64,000 nt of DNA from Patescibacteria group bacterium. GTDB taxonomy: Bacteria > Patescibacteriota > Microgenomatia > UBA1406 > GWC2-37-13. Both the position numbers and the translations under genes were made by a program. Positions 62,706 to 64,000 of this stretch are shown here, one piece after another; the first letter of the stretch is position 1, and every line of letters begins with the position of its first letter. The notes below the pieces were generated by a model. The model was given only the letters and a program-made list of their open reading frames with translations, had not been told where the DNA came from and did no database searches. The DNA lies in contig JAOAFZ010000003.1 in NCBI GenBank assembly GCA_026415975.1, positions 181,374 through 245,373 on the forward strand, given 5' to 3'.

Positions 62706-63983
62706 CTAAACTGCCAGGTTCCAATATTGATTCCATTGCTCGTCAGATATCTTCGGATACATTGCCTTAAGCAGCTCTTTAAAGGCTGGTGTCTCCATGG
62801 ATTTTCTTGCTCTAGGTGTTGTTTTTTCGAAATAAAGTAAGCTCAACATGATTGAAAGTATAGCTTCATGATATCCCAATTCACCTTTGTCTGCAATCTG
62901 GATGAGCTGGCTTATTTCTTGATCGGTAATTTGAGAAGCATTTTTGAACGTTTCGAAATAAATGCGCTTAGGACGAGCTTCCATTAGTATTCGATCGAGA
63001 TAGTCGTCGCTCAGGCAATACTTATTGGTGTACTCTTGTTTTAGGTCCTGCACACGTTGTTTCAGTATTTGCTCTTTCTCCTCTACGTATTCTTCAGTGT
63101 AATTACCATAGTTTTTTTGTGTATACAAGTTTGACCGGATTTTTGTTACTACGAGCAAAGGAAGCACCATTTGTATACTACCACCGGAACTCAAAGCTAG
63201 ATGCGTTACTGAACTCGTTTCCGAACAGAGTTCTATCAACAATTCATCTATTTGATTAAGTAATGTAACTTGGTTAAATTCCACTTGGGATGCAACTTTG
63301 TTGATGAAAGCATCAAATCGATTCTCACCAGATGGATCCGTGCCTAACGAGTCTTTGAAAGCAGTCAAAGTCGCGTAGAAATCAGGCAAGTGGATATTTA
63401 GTAACGCTTCAACTTGCTGTGGATCGGTGGCATCTTCAATAGCTGAATAGAATTCAGCAATACTTCTATTTAGCTGTTGCTTAGCAAGCAAACCCTGCTC
63501 GATTTGACCTACGCGAGTATAGTACCCAGGTTGTTCAAGTACAGCAAGTGCCTCAGGGAGAACAGTCTTTGAAGAAGTAAACTGCCCTTGATCTACCAAA
63601 AAGTAATGATCGCGCAATCCTGGATATTCCATCAACCTTTCAAATATAATTAGCATGTTTTTTGCGCGGTCTTGTATATGACGAGAATACGCTGGATGAT
63701 TCAAAAGGCGGGCTAAGTAATCGCGTATAGTGGTAGAGTGATGATCATCGATAGGGACGTTTTCTCTTGCTTGCATGCGGAACGCTTGTAGGGCGGTCGA
63801 GATAGGTCCAGTTGGTACATTGTTTACTATATTTGCATATTCCGCCATATGATTGCCCACCTGCGCCCTTGTTGCTTCGTCTTGGATTTCTCCCAGTTTT
63901 ATTAAATACGGTGGCAACACTTGAACTTCTGGCATTGACTGTATTTTTATGTCGTAGCGGACGGCGTCAGCGAAGTTTCCCAT
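62706..63983 (-). CDS. Large helical protein, unknown function
   Basis: This 425-residue soluble protein starts MGNFADAVRYDIKIQSMPEV and is predicted mostly helical (HMAEYANIVNNVPTGPISTA, EEKEQILKQRVQDLKQEYTN, ISQLIQIADKGELGYHEAIL). No membrane helix, signal peptide or known motif is visible. AAGGA lies 7 nt upstream of the ATG, a Shine-Dalgarno-type start unlike most of the window. It lies beyond the decayed segment and may belong to the same imported block. Confidence 0.6.
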   Translation of the reverse strand: MGNFADAVRYDIKIQSMPEVQVLPPYLIKLGEIQDEATRAQVGNHMAEYANIVNNVPTGPISTALQAFRMQARENVPIDDHHSTTIRDYLARLLNHPAYSRHIQDRAKNMLIIFERLMEYPGLRDHYFLVDQGQFTSSKTVLPEALAVLEQPGYYTRVGQIEQGLLAKQQLNRSIAEFYSAIEDATDPQQVEALLNIHLPDFYATLTAFKDSLGTDPSGENRFDAFINKVASQVEFNQVTLLNQIDELLIELCSETSSVTHLALSSGGSIQMVLPLLVVTKIRSNLYTQKNYGNYTEEYVEEKEQILKQRVQDLKQEYTNKYCLSDDYLDRILMEARPKRIYFETFKNASQITDQEISQLIQIADKGELGYHEAILSIMLSLLYFEKTTPRARKSMETPAFKELLKAMYPKISDEQWNQYWNLAV

Positions 63984-64000
63984 AATCGAATCCTTGTAGT

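Overview
The window reads as a stretch of a small-genome bacterium of the candidate phyla radiation (Patescibacteria), possibly Peregrinibacteria/Peribacteria. Evidence is the strongly diverged 16S rRNA gene (altered 530 loop and 790 loop), a type IV pilus locus typical of these lineages, very tight gene packing, and several shortened housekeeping proteins. TGA is used as a normal stop codon, so the Gracilibacteria-type code is not in use. The placement is an inference from memory, not from a search.

Layout. 1-13.4 kb: end of pheS, pheT, gpmA, small conserved genes, a HAD phosphatase, a Pif1-like helicase, an alpha/beta hydrolase, a class A penicillin-binding protein, a 35-residue membrane peptide, recG, nusB, rnc and rpsP. 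13.5-27.4 kb: a type IV pilus region with pilO, pilN, pilM and three minor prepilin-like genes on the minus strand, a DNA polymerase III delta'-like gene, then pilB, pilT, pilC and three further prepilins, with an O-antigen-ligase/TPR protein and an MreB-like actin homologue between them. 27.4-29.4 kb: a lone 16S rRNA gene with a long processing stem and no 23S, 5S or tRNA beside it. 29.4-39.8 kb: two SAM-hydroxide adenosyltransferase-like genes, tRNA-Ile and tRNA-Val, a membrane-anchored ClpB-like ATPase, tmk, galU, and rpsB-tsf-frr-rseP-cmk. 40-60.4 kb: rmuC, rhomboid protease, proS, a dockerin-bearing glycosidase, rpsU-ybeY, rpiA, dnaX-ebfC-prs, a 754-residue unknown protein, recR, RNase J, a DUF59 gene and tRNA-Pro. 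60.45-64 kb: an AT-rich, partly decayed segment beside tRNA-Pro, with a broken helicase gene, a broken XRE regulator and two unknown genes.

The most striking general feature is gene expression. At about 25 starts a -10 box (TANNNT: TATAAT, TACAAT, TATACT, TAGAAT, TATAGT) ends 5-8 nt before the ATG, which puts the expected transcription start on or next to the start codon. Transcription of most monocistronic or first genes therefore appears leaderless, although the 16S rRNA keeps a canonical anti-Shine-Dalgarno. Clear Shine-Dalgarno sites are few (rpsU, ybeY, the 62.7 kb gene). I used this rule to choose many start codons.

Together the genes cover translation (rpsB, tsf, frr, rpsP, rpsU, pheST, proS, tRNAs), RNA processing (rnc, rnj, a degenerate ybeY), replication and repair (dnaX, delta'-like, recG, recR, rmuC, helicase), nucleotide supply (prs, rpiA, tmk, cmk), the cell envelope (PBP, rseP-like, rhomboid) and surface attachment by type IV pili, possibly glycosylated.
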